Below are positions 1-7,332 of a stretch of 32,843 nucleotides of DNA, piece by piece. The notes under the pieces were generated by a model. That model worked only from the letters and a program-made list of their open reading frames with translations. It made no database searches and was not told the origin of the DNA. The stretch lies in IMG/VR virus record IMGVR_UViG_3300032288_001675, positions 1 to 32,843 of that record. One strand, given 5' to 3'. The position numbers were made by a program, and so were the translations under genes. Source of the DNA: a virus. Every line of letters starts with the position of its first letter. Positions within the stretch are counted from its first letter, which is position 1.

Positions 1-333
1 AATCTGGCCGTTTGGGGTTGAAAGAATTTCGCACTCACCCATAACATCACCATTTGGCTCAACCCAAAGCTTGCTGATAAGGTGGGAAGCCTGTGAAAGG
101 TGAATGGCATCATTTGGTGGGTGATCTAGGGCACCTACTAGAGATCTGTCCTTGATCTTCTCTTGGATAGCAGTTACCTGATTCTCTAATACCGCTCTTG
201 GATAGACTCTTCCATTATTGTTCTGTTCATCACACTTCTGGAACTTTCCCGTTAGCTTTACTTTCTTATCTGGGCCAGTTCCTTCGTTAATGACCTTTAA
301 TTTATCAAGTATTCTGTATTCTACTAGTAACAT
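1..333 (-). CDS. 21: Prohead core protease, T4 gp21-like (partial, N-terminal 111 residues)
   Basis: The reading frame starts at an ATG (331-333) and is open to the left edge, so only the first 111 residues are present. The translation shows landmarks of the T4 gp21 (S80-type) prohead protease: NNNGRVYPRAVLE at about residues 38-50, GALDHP with the candidate catalytic His at residue 71, SHLISKLW at about 83-90, and EILSTPNGQ at about 102-110. In the family this serine protease matures the prohead by degrading core proteins and trimming capsid proteins after I/L-x-E sites. The serine nucleophile normally lies further downstream and is outside the window. The gene follows three small head-core-like genes, matching the T4 order 67-68-21, so the scaffold and major capsid genes are expected just past the left edge. 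Recognition is by motif; I am confident in the family. Confidence 0.87.
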   Translation of the reverse strand, partial: MLLVEYRILDKLKVINEGTGPDKKVKLTGKFQKCDEQNNNGRVYPRAVLENQVTAIQEKIKDRSLVGALDHPPNDAIHLSQASHLISKLWVEPNGDVMGECEILSTPNGQI

Positions 334-335
334 AA

Positions 336-722
336 TTATTTCTTACCCTTCTTTTTAAATCCAGGTGTATTGTACTTCCCATGACGCTTCAATGTTCTTA
401 GGGAATATTTCTTTACGTCTTTGTATGGAATGCCTTCGCCAAACCCTTTAGCAACTCTTCCGCCTACCATCTGCTCATCGTCCTTGCCCCACTTTCTTTT
501 AGTAATGACATACAGACGATCAGCACCCTTGGTAGTAAATATTTGACCGTAGCCTCCCTTCTTTAGGGCAGTGGTAATTGACTTATAAACTCTTGCCCTG
601 GATGACTGAGCTTTGGTATGAAACTTCTTATTTGAATTAGAAGATTTCATCTTCTCTCTTCCGGCAGAGGACCCTTTTCCTTTGAAAGAGACTAGTTCGT
701 TTATTAAATTTAAGAGATTCAA
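336..722 (-). CDS. Small very basic protein in the prohead-core cluster, function unknown
   Basis: The protein is 128 residues, rich in Lys and Arg, with a lysine-rich C-terminus (GFKKKGKK). I do not recognise the family. A central stretch of beta character (GYGQIFTTKGADRLYVITKRKWG, in two halves around residues 57-79) looks folded, while the N-terminal 30 residues are Ser/Lys-rich and may be disordered. The longest start is a TTG at 720-722, overlapping the upstream stop as TTGA, with only a weak purine stretch before it. An ATG at 648-650 (residue 25) is preceded by GGAAGAGAG, a better ribosome-binding site, so the true protein may be 104 residues. It lies 2 bases upstream of the prohead protease gene, between it and gp67/gp68-position genes. 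A role in the head core or in binding DNA or acidic core protein is inference from charge and position only. Confidence 0.62.
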   Translation of the reverse strand: MNLLNLINELVSFKGKGSSAGREKMKSSNSNKKFHTKAQSSRARVYKSITTALKKGGYGQIFTTKGADRLYVITKRKWGKDDEQMVGGRVAKGFGEGIPYKDVKKYSLRTLKRHGKYNTPGFKKKGKK

Positions 723-1126
723 GGCTTCTTCTTAATCTTTTTACCTGGAGTCTTTTTGCCTAAAACAAACTTTTGATTTGTTCCAATCATCCCTGTAGTG
801 GTTCCGCACATCTCAGCTAGGACTTGTTTGGCTTCTACCAGTAAAGAATTTAATCTCTTTACTAAGTCTGAGATCTTGTTCTCTACAACTACAGCTTCGT
901 CAATGCTCTCCACTTCGGAAGGCTCTTCTTTGTTGGTGGCAAACCCAACAATACTCTCCACCATTGAATCAGGAACCTTAATATTTTTTATATTAAGGCT
1001 CTGACCCTTATTAACAGTTAGAGTCTTTGTAGGAGTTGGTTCCCCTGTCATCATGCCATTTAAAATTTGCTCTGATATATTGGCAAACTTAGCGGATGAC
1101 TTTATAGCCGCACCGTTAGGCATCAT
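719..1126 (-). CDS. Probable prohead core/scaffold accessory protein (gp68 position)
   Basis: The protein is 135 residues and not recognised by sequence. Residues about 60-110 are predicted to be helical (VESIDEAVVVENKISDLVKR, then a heptad-like LNSLLVEAKQVLAEM), and the C-terminus is basic (KKTPGKKIKKKP). It sits between a gp67-like acidic gene and the gp21-like protease, where T4 carries gene 68, a prohead core protein of similar length (141 aa). The segment ESIDE-AVV (cut after Glu77) fits the I/L-x-E consensus of T4-type prohead proteases, as expected for a processed core component. Two ATG codons are adjacent (1124-1126 and 1121-1123); the first is preceded by GAG about 8 bases upstream. 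The stop overlaps the next gene by 4 bases, implying coupled translation. The assignment rests mainly on position and size. Confidence 0.65.
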   Translation of the reverse strand: MMPNGAAIKSSAKFANISEQILNGMMTGEPTPTKTLTVNKGQSLNIKNIKVPDSMVESIVGFATNKEEPSEVESIDEAVVVENKISDLVKRLNSLLVEAKQVLAEMCGTTTGMIGTNQKFVLGKKTPGKKIKKKP

Positions 1127-1130
1127 AGAA

Positions 1131-1427
1131 TCACTCTTCTGATTCTTCTGAATCCTCTAGCTCTTCCTCGGTCTCCTCTTCGGCCTCGACTTCCTCTTCC
1201 TCATTTAGTCCTTCGCCAACGATATCAAAGTTCTCATTGATAACGTCTAGGAAGTAATCAACGTGCTCTTGGATTTTCTCTTCTGAGATTGGCTCCTCTA
1301 GGTGTGACTCGCAGAGGGGGCAAACGTGAGCTTGAGCCTGTGGGGCTTCGGTTGACTCTGAAATCTTGGCGGCTGGCTTACCGACAATCTGGCTGACATA
1401 ATCTTCAGTTAACTGGATTCCTCTCAT
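1131..1427 (-). CDS. 67: Acidic prohead core protein, gp67-like
   Basis: The protein is 98 residues with an extreme acidic tail: 17 of residues 76-98 are Glu or Asp. T4 gp67, a small prohead core protein, has a similar acidic C-terminus and lies in the same place, upstream of gp68 and gp21. Unlike T4 gp67 as I know it, this protein has a CPLC pair at residues 36-39 followed by His42 and His55, which could form a small metal-binding knuckle, and a helical segment (EEKIQEHVDYFLDVINENF). Possible prohead protease sites are KISE-STE and IVGE-GLN. The start is well supported: AGGAG lies 6 bases before the ATG, and a late-promoter-like octamer lies about 27 bases upstream. It is the first gene after the only 76-base gap in this part of the minus strand. 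The family call is inferred from composition and synteny. Confidence 0.66.
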   Translation of the reverse strand: MRGIQLTEDYVSQIVGKPAAKISESTEAPQAQAHVCPLCESHLEEPISEEKIQEHVDYFLDVINENFDIVGEGLNEEEEVEAEEETEEELEDSEESEE

Positions 1428-1453
1428 AAAAAACTCCTAATTGTTGTATACTA

Positions 1454-1461
1454 TATTTATC
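1454..1461 (-). promoter_or_regulatory. Candidate T4-type late promoter before the head-core genes
   Basis: The minus strand reads GATAAATA, 7 of 8 matches to the T4 late promoter octamer TATAAATA. The expected start site would leave a short leader of about 20 bases carrying AGGAG before the ATG at 1427. Octamers this close occur by chance in AT-rich DNA, so support comes mostly from its place in one of the few true intergenic gaps. Confidence 0.42.
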
Positions 1462-1469
1462 TATCACTC

Positions 1470-1491
1470 ATTATTAAATTTAATTAATAAT
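1470..1491. repeat. AT-only inverted repeat between the PAAR and gp67-like genes
   Basis: ATTATTAA and its exact reverse complement TTAATAAT flank a 6-base spacer (ATTTAA). The repeat lies just downstream of the PAAR stop codon on the minus strand and just upstream of the candidate late promoter. An all-AT 8-bp stem is a weak hairpin and no U-tract clearly follows it, so I do not call it a terminator. It may be a weak RNA 3' structure or simply low-complexity DNA. Confidence 0.4.
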
Positions 1492-1503
1492 TTTTAATTT
1501 ATG

Positions 1504-1794
1504 CTATCCTGAATATACATTCCTTGTAGGGTCGGTTACTTTAGCAACATCCCCACAAACTAATAAGTCAGTTTCCCTAAATAAGGGTGTATTACCTATA
1601 AATACTCTAGAGCTTCCCTGGCCTGCCGCACTAGGATGGGCACCATTGCCAGGGTGGTCTGGTGCTACCCCATAAATATCTCCGGTCACTACTGCTAGTT
1701 GCCCGCCAATAAAAACTTTGTGTGGGTTAACAGGCTCAGCAGCATGGGTTGCAGTGCTTAAATCACCTTTAATTATAGCGCGGAGGGGTGGCAT
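1504..1794 (-). CDS. PAAR-domain spike-tip protein
   Basis: The protein is 96 residues, the usual size of a stand-alone PAAR protein. It begins with MPPLRAIIKGD, the proline-led opening typical of PAAR domains, and contains repeated short Gly/Pro beta segments (HKVFIGGQLAVVTGD; SRVFIGNTPLFRETDLLVCGD). Histidines at about residues 17, 25, 47 and 53 and Cys80 could supply the buried metal site that such domains use to sharpen the tip. PAAR proteins cap the trimeric gp5/VgrG needle of contractile tails and secretion systems. The likely partner spike is encoded about 24 kb away (25408-26463), so the two would meet during baseplate assembly. The gene overlaps the end of the 996-aa gene by 26 bases and has no strong ribosome-binding site, which suggests translational coupling to it. 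Confidence 0.9.
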   Translation of the reverse strand: MPPLRAIIKGDLSTATHAAEPVNPHKVFIGGQLAVVTGDIYGVAPDHPGNGAHPSAAGQGSSRVFIGNTPLFRETDLLVCGDVAKVTDPTRNVYSG

Positions 1795-4759
1795 TTCTGT
1801 CTATTAGGGTAACGATTGTTGATTCATCATCGTCTAAAGTATCATAGGTCTCTTCTGACGATTGAGTTAATACATCCTTAATTTTTATGTTATTTCTAAA
1901 TCCTTCTGATAAAGAATTTAATAAAGTATTTGGCATATCAAATATTAATTCTCCCATTTTTTCAATTGGAATTCTTCTATAAATATCATACCAATAAAGG
2001 GAGGACGGGTTATGAGTTGTAATTAATTTATCTATAACCTCTCTTACTAAGTATGATGCACCGTGGGATGATACGGAAGAGACTTGATTATTGTAACTTC
2101 CATTTGCATAGCTATAGAAAGATTCTTTTAGCCAGTCTGCCTCAGAATCATACTTAAAAGTTAACGCTTGAGGATTTCTTTCTTCTAGTAATCCAACTTT
2201 AAATTCATTGTTTGAATTAGCTAGGTAATCTATCTTTAATGGATTTATCATTTCTTCATTATCTGATAGATGTATTGGTGAATATAAAGTTAATTTTCTA
2301 GTGACATAATCCTGATCAAACTGTTCTATCTTTGAGGATCCATTAAATGGATTAAATCTAGAACCCTTAACTGGCGTTATAATTAATGCAAATGGTATAT
2401 TTTTCTCGGTTATATTATTAGAGATTATGCTCTTATTATTATTTAGCTCATTAAATGCAATATCTTTTTGTTGATAAGTTAAGCTGGAAGAGTCTAATAA
2501 ATATTTTAATATAGAATCTTTAAAGTCTACATTTACTTTTGTAACTGAGAATCCATTTGTATTAGTGTGATCATCTATTAATGTCTGATCAGTTAGCAAA
2601 TCGTAAGTAGCTTTTATTTCTGTTATTAGTGGATTTTGTGTTGTAAAAGAACTAACTGAACTTAGATTTAATTTAAAGTACATGGGGGCTACATCATAAG
2701 TGAAGCTAATCCCAGACGTAAACTCAGTAACGCCAGAGGAAGACTTTGCTGTGATGTAGAACTTAGGGTCTTCATTTAAAATTGAAAGTGCTTCATACCT
2801 TCCCGCTGGAGTTATATATCTTAATGATAAATCTATATCATAAACCAGTGGAACATAGTTCCCATCAATTGTTTTTATTGGTAAATAGTATCCTGGACCT
2901 ATACCATTTTCTGCGAACACAGGATCTACGCTAGACGGATCCATGTATACGCCAGGATTAAATACCTTAAGATCTTTCAATTCATATGTTTCTGTTAAAA
3001 CATAAGTTTTTGCATTAACATCTTCATTTAGTCTTTTCTGCCTATTTAATAAATTTCTGTTTAATTCATTTATTGAAAAACTGAATGGATCAATTATATT
3101 ACTTTCAGCTACAGATAAAGCATAAGTTTCTAGTAAATTTTGAGTAGCTGGGCTAAAGGTTTTGAATTTATCGTTCTTTTGCTTCTCAGCTAATGAATGA
3201 TAATACTGTGGATCAAAATCATCTAAAGTGTTAGTGAGTATATGTTTATTTAAAGCTTGTAAAAAGAATGTGTTACTCACTCTGACACCAGCTATATCGT
3301 GTATATTACTAAATGATTGTAGTAAATTATCATTTATGGATACAGCTATTTTTTCTAGAGTTAAAGTCTGTAAAGGTGTTTCGCTCCAAGAGGAGTTTGT
3401 GTTGTATTTATTAAATATGTATTTTAATTCTTCTACTACAGCTTCTTTGAATATATCTAACCTGTAATTGTTTGTAACAAAATAGGATTCTCTAGTTCTT
3501 AAAACCTCATTAACAGAGAAGAAGTTTCTTCTTACATCATAAATACTATTGCTACTGTTATTTATTTTAGATACTACATTATTATTTGATTTCCCTAACT
3601 CTTCTTGAATGTTTATATTAGTTGATTTTTGATTATTTGATATCTGTTGAGTTATATTAGAAAATTCAGATCTAACAGTATTCGTTACTTGCCCAGTCTG
3701 GTTTGCGTTTGGCTCCCCCTGATTTCCGCCACCCCCAATTATTACACCCTGCAATACACAATTATTAACAACTTTTGGCGTGCAAGCTGTTTCACATTGA
3801 GATCTACTGCTGTAAGCATCAGTACAATTAGAAGGCCAATAAAATTGTCCTGTTTCTTGATCTCTTATTTGAGTGCATGGTACACAAGATTGAGAATAGA
3901 CTGTTCCAGTATACCCAGGTGGGCAAATTAAATTTGTTCTAGTGCATTTATACCTTGTTGCAGCACCCCCACCAGTTATTGGTCCAACTGGTCTCCTGGG
4001 CCTGGGTACTACTCCAGGTTGTGGGATTGTATCTTGTGGGCCTCTATATTGTCCGCCAACTGGTTTGGTTGTGCAGTTTCTAGTACTTCTGCAATTAAAT
4101 ATACAAGAAGCTAACGGCTCACAAGATCCTAATGTTTGATTAATGATAGGATTCCCGTTAGGCAGTCTTGAAGGGGGAATCCATTTACCCTTTGCATCCC
4201 GAAGGCAAGCTAAACATTCTTTCGTTACAATCGAACCCGTGGTTCTTACAGGTCCAGTTGTGGGTGGGCAAGGTCTCAAATTTGTTGTAACACAAATATA
4301 TAAGGACTCTTCTCCACCCCCAGGACGCCCTCCACCACCAGGACCACCAGGACCACCAGGACCACCTCCAGGGCCTCCAGGACCAATAGGAGGACAATCA
4401 AATGACATTGGTCTGCATCCGTGACTGCCATTACTATTGGCAACACACAATTCTCTTGAATCATGTATGCACCCAACTTCATTTTGTGCTGGATTCCCTC
4501 TTCCACTATCACAAGGACGGCACTCGTAGACTATTTCTTTAGGCCCTCGAAAAGGTTGTTCTACGGTCGGGGGGCATAACTCTTGCCTAACTTGAACACA
4601 TTTCCATTTAGGCTGATAAGGGTCTGGAAGTCTAAATATTTGATTACCTGGATCTGGTCCTGGTATTATAACATTTACTACTGGAGGAGTTATAATCTCC
4701 CCGGTTATTGGCTTTTGACCGGGAAGATATTCTCCACAGTTTGTAAATTTTAAATGCAT
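1769..4759 (-). CDS. Large cysteine-rich, Gly-Pro-rich virion protein of unknown family
   Basis: The protein is 996 residues with two very different halves. Residues 1-334 hold all 25 cysteines; residues 335-996 hold none. Beyond Cys8, the cysteines fall into three groups of eight (residues 54-122, 156-229, 272-334). Each opens with an aromatic residue, x, C-x(6-7)-CPP, and then C-x2-C after 12-17 residues. A stretch of eight Gly-first triplets (residues 126-149) separates modules 1 and 2, and a Pro/Gly-rich linker precedes module 3. Residues about 350-470 are Asn/Ser-rich and may be coiled coil; the rest looks like a mixed alpha/beta structural domain. There is no signal peptide. It lies between a fibre-like gene and the PAAR gene and ends inside the PAAR start, suggesting a peripheral baseplate or spike-associated protein. 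The function is unknown; binding to a host surface is inference. Confidence 0.78.
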   Translation of the reverse strand: MHLKFTNCGEYLPGQKPITGEIITPPVVNVIIPGPDPGNQIFRLPDPYQPKWKCVQVRQELCPPTVEQPFRGPKEIVYECRPCDSGRGNPAQNEVGCIHDSRELCVANSNGSHGCRPMSFDCPPIGPGGPGGGPGGPGGPGGGGRPGGGEESLYICVTTNLRPCPPTTGPVRTTGSIVTKECLACLRDAKGKWIPPSRLPNGNPIINQTLGSCEPLASCIFNCRSTRNCTTKPVGGQYRGPQDTIPQPGVVPRPRRPVGPITGGGAATRYKCTRTNLICPPGYTGTVYSQSCVPCTQIRDQETGQFYWPSNCTDAYSSRSQCETACTPKVVNNCVLQGVIIGGGGNQGEPNANQTGQVTNTVRSEFSNITQQISNNQKSTNINIQEELGKSNNNVVSKINNSSNSIYDVRRNFFSVNEVLRTRESYFVTNNYRLDIFKEAVVEELKYIFNKYNTNSSWSETPLQTLTLEKIAVSINDNLLQSFSNIHDIAGVRVSNTFFLQALNKHILTNTLDDFDPQYYHSLAEKQKNDKFKTFSPATQNLLETYALSVAESNIIDPFSFSINELNRNLLNRQKRLNEDVNAKTYVLTETYELKDLKVFNPGVYMDPSSVDPVFAENGIGPGYYLPIKTIDGNYVPLVYDIDLSLRYITPAGRYEALSILNEDPKFYITAKSSSGVTEFTSGISFTYDVAPMYFKLNLSSVSSFTTQNPLITEIKATYDLLTDQTLIDDHTNTNGFSVTKVNVDFKDSILKYLLDSSSLTYQQKDIAFNELNNNKSIISNNITEKNIPFALIITPVKGSRFNPFNGSSKIEQFDQDYVTRKLTLYSPIHLSDNEEMINPLKIDYLANSNNEFKVGLLEERNPQALTFKYDSEADWLKESFYSYANGSYNNQVSSVSSHGASYLVREVIDKLITTHNPSSLYWYDIYRRIPIEKMGELIFDMPNTLLNSLSEGFRNNIKIKDVLTQSSEETYDTLDDDESTIVTLIDRNATPPRYN
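3758..4600 (-). repeat. Three divergent 8-cysteine modules in the protein
   Basis: This is a protein-level repeat within the 996-aa gene. Module 1 has Cys at 54, 62, 80, 83, 97, 105, 115 and 122; module 2 at 156, 164, 182, 185, 213, 219, 223 and 229; module 3 at 272, 279, 292, 295, 312, 322, 326 and 334. The shared core is C-x(6-7)-CPP-x(12-17)-C-x2-C. Spacing after the core varies, so these are diverged copies and not a recent DNA duplication. Confidence 0.72.
4313..4384 (-). repeat. GC-rich Gly-Pro repeat tract (collagen-like triplets)
   Basis: The DNA carries tandem copies of a 9-base unit close to CCAGGACCA, coding eight consecutive triplets that begin with Gly (residues 126-149 of the 996-aa protein). 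It is a sharp GC-rich island in an AT-rich genome. It probably forms a flexible or polyproline-like linker between cysteine modules 1 and 2. It is too short and too Gly-rich for me to claim a collagen triple helix. Confidence 0.75.
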
Positions 4760-4760
4760 A

Positions 4761-7331
4761 CTACTTCAGAGTTAATACCGGCAGCTTCTGACTCAAGCTA
4801 GTAGATGCGCCATAACCTCTTGGTATTCCTACAACTTCAAATGTTACTGTCGGATATAATGTTGCACCAACAGCAGAGTTTCCATAAACATCATCTTCGT
4901 CTAGGAAGTCTGTATTGAAATCTTCAGCTATTTCTTTAGTTATAACTGCGAATCCGTTAAAGCTTATAATTGAGCCTCTAGAATTTCTTGTAGGCTGCCT
5001 GTAAAGATAAGGAGTTACAGCAGCACTTGTAGCTGTATCTGGTTGGACTGTTGCATCTATAGCATTCCATGCAACAAATATGGTAAATTCATAAGAGCCT
5101 TCAATATTGGCTTTTGAAATCCACACGTTTGAGATGCCAGCAGCCCCTGCTCCAAGACCCGCTGTTTCGTAGTCATTCTTGTGGCTTAGAGGAACGCAGT
5201 TATGTAGCTTTACATTTACTCTGTAATCCTCCATCCAAGAATCAACTTGTGACTTGTCAATTCTAATTGTTTTCTTTACCCAATAGAAGCTTACGAATCC
5301 GCCAATGGTGCTTGTAGTGACATCGGTGGCGGCTACAGGTGATGGAGCAGTCCCTCCTCCTGTCCCTACACTGTTTCCAAATGGGTCAAGTGCTCTTCTT
5401 AATTTTCTAGCAAATCTTCCTAGCTTTCTCTTTCTTCTTTGTATAATGTTTCCGCCACCTCCCCCCGTCCCAGGGCTAGTCGAGGTTCCTTGGACTTGGT
5501 ATTGCCCACCAAGAACCGGATAAGTTGAGAACAATTCCCCAACTCCAGAGATTCCTATCTGTCCTTCAGCTTGATAATCATAACCATATCCTGCAAAGTT
5601 ATAATCATCTGCCTTTCTTACGGCAAAGTTAATATAGTCATGAGGGAATTGTCCCCCGGCAAACAAACCCGTAGAATCTGCCCAATTAGCAATATCCCAG
5701 TCTGGGAGTTCACTTAAAGGTAAATCGCCAGGGTAATCATATATTTCTTTTACTTTACCTATAAGCTGTTGATCTGTAAGCCCAGGGAAATACTTTCTTT
5801 TGATAAAGCTCTTCAATGTTCCCTCTACTCCCCAAGACGTTCCTCCTTGAACATAACCAGCCGCTATAATTTTAGGTTGAATTGGTAATGAGTTTACTCT
5901 TGAATCTAAAGCTGTTATTTGTTGATTTATTTGTTTAGAAACTTCATCAACATAATTTTCTGTAACCACTGGATTAGCTAATGAAGCTGGTGGAGTCGCT
6001 GCCGCAAGACCTGACCTTTCATTGTAGCTTAGTTCCGTTGTTCTAAAGAATGGTCTAATATCAATTACATCATCAGCAGTTAGTATATTTGTTAGGCTAG
6101 TGTTGACGGACGCATTCTTCTTTACAAGTATGTAAGCAATTGGAAGTATTGATTGCCCAATTAAAGCAAAACTATTTGATTCAAGATTTTCAGATATTAG
6201 AGGAGTCAGATTTAAGAGGTCATCTGGTGAAGGGAATGATCCTCTTATCGTTCCGGCAGAGGTAGTGAAACCAGTATCCAAAGCAAGTTCATCTGAAATA
6301 TTTGGGAGGATCATCGGATTACCTTCCGAATCAACAATCCTAACCCCAGTCTTTGGTGCGCTGTTGGTTGTGGTTTTTAAGTTTACTCCAATTCCTGCTC
6401 CTCTTACAATACCTAAAGTAGCAGCATTTATCTTTGATGGGACATTATTTGAGTAGCGTGATATCGTAGCGGAGGATGCATCTATTGGCTTTGAGTATAT
6501 GAATAATAAATCTATTCTTTGATTAGCAATTAAATTTACTCTTTGGCCCGTTTCATCTATGTAATAAAAATCTTCTTCATTAAATGGAGGGATTTCAATT
6601 GTTAATTCTTCTGGAATATCAACAATAGATGTTCTAGTTATACCTCTCCATCTCTTTATAAACTCAGACTCTAAAGCTGGGAGGCCCATCCCTCCGAATA
6701 GGTCGGTGAAAGTTGTAGCAATTAAACTTGAAGCATTAGTATTATAAGCGGGGAATACACCACTTAAATTTGGGAATGGTGTATCACTTCCAAATATTAA
6801 CTGCGTTGATCTATACCCAGGTGAACCACTTAATAAATAGCTTGATCTTCCGTCTAGGTCTGTAACTGGAAATGTGAATGATCTTTCAAATAGACCATTC
6901 ATATTTGTTGCATTTGAAGATATATAAGTCTTAAATTTATTTAATATAGATTTTATTTCTGCATCTCTGTTTGTTTTTACAGAGTACTTATTGCTTTGAG
7001 CAATAGTAAATCCATCAATTTGAGTTAATTTTTGAAAAGCATCTATGTTATAAGCATCGTTTATTCTGGCACTATAACGTCCTGGGCGGACTCTCAGGAT
7101 GTTATCATTGCCTTCGACATAGGGCTGTAGCTCAGAGAAATTAGCTCTTCCTAAAGATTGAATTTGCTCAGGCTTGATAAGGTTAGCTACTTGATCCTTT
7201 AAGAAGTTACAGTTTTCCTGTAATTGCTTTAAAGGGATATTATCTACCTCGTAATAGTACGGATCGTTAGCCTTGAAATATCTAACAGGATCAGTATACT
7301 TAAAAACAGAATCAAAAAATTGTCCAGCCAT
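4761..7331 (-). CDS. Fibre-like virion protein with baseplate-anchor motif
   Basis: The protein is 856 residues. The N-terminus contains YYYEVDNIPLKQLQENCNFL (about residues 25-44), which matches in pattern the N-terminus of the upstream 1160-aa beta-helix protein and probably anchors both to the same virion site. Around residues 395-450 is a conserved-looking segment (VIDIRPFFRTTELSYNERSG) that I associate with large-phage structural proteins, followed by a short helix. Residues 615-665 contain two Gly-rich linkers flanking a strongly cationic amphipathic stretch (about 631-648). The C-terminal 180 residues look like a beta-rich domain (SFYWVKKTIRIDKSQ and following). Only 1 base separates its stop from the next gene. 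No enzymatic motif is visible. A short-tail-fibre or baseplate-peripheral role is inferred from position and architecture. Confidence 0.78.
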   Translation of the reverse strand: MAGQFFDSVFKYTDPVRYFKANDPYYYEVDNIPLKQLQENCNFLKDQVANLIKPEQIQSLGRANFSELQPYVEGNDNILRVRPGRYSARINDAYNIDAFQKLTQIDGFTIAQSNKYSVKTNRDAEIKSILNKFKTYISSNATNMNGLFERSFTFPVTDLDGRSSYLLSGSPGYRSTQLIFGSDTPFPNLSGVFPAYNTNASSLIATTFTDLFGGMGLPALESEFIKRWRGITRTSIVDIPEELTIEIPPFNEEDFYYIDETGQRVNLIANQRIDLLFIYSKPIDASSATISRYSNNVPSKINAATLGIVRGAGIGVNLKTTTNSAPKTGVRIVDSEGNPMILPNISDELALDTGFTTSAGTIRGSFPSPDDLLNLTPLISENLESNSFALIGQSILPIAYILVKKNASVNTSLTNILTADDVIDIRPFFRTTELSYNERSGLAAATPPASLANPVVTENYVDEVSKQINQQITALDSRVNSLPIQPKIIAAGYVQGGTSWGVEGTLKSFIKRKYFPGLTDQQLIGKVKEIYDYPGDLPLSELPDWDIANWADSTGLFAGGQFPHDYINFAVRKADDYNFAGYGYDYQAEGQIGISGVGELFSTYPVLGGQYQVQGTSTSPGTGGGGGNIIQRRKRKLGRFARKLRRALDPFGNSVGTGGGTAPSPVAATDVTTSTIGGFVSFYWVKKTIRIDKSQVDSWMEDYRVNVKLHNCVPLSHKNDYETAGLGAGAAGISNVWISKANIEGSYEFTIFVAWNAIDATVQPDTATSAAVTPYLYRQPTRNSRGSIISFNGFAVITKEIAEDFNTDFLDEDDVYGNSAVGATLYPTVTFEVVGIPRGYGASTSLSQKLPVLTLK

Positions 7332-7332
7332 A

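Noticed and set aside
1470-1491. Rho-independent terminator after the PAAR gene
   Set aside because: The stem is entirely AT and not followed by a clean T-run in the transcript direction.
4143-4512. Several Pro-, Trp- or Val-rich open frames on both strands over the Gly-Pro tract
   Set aside because: They are by-products of the GC-rich 9-base repeat, which lacks stop codons in all frames; the 996-aa frame explains the region.
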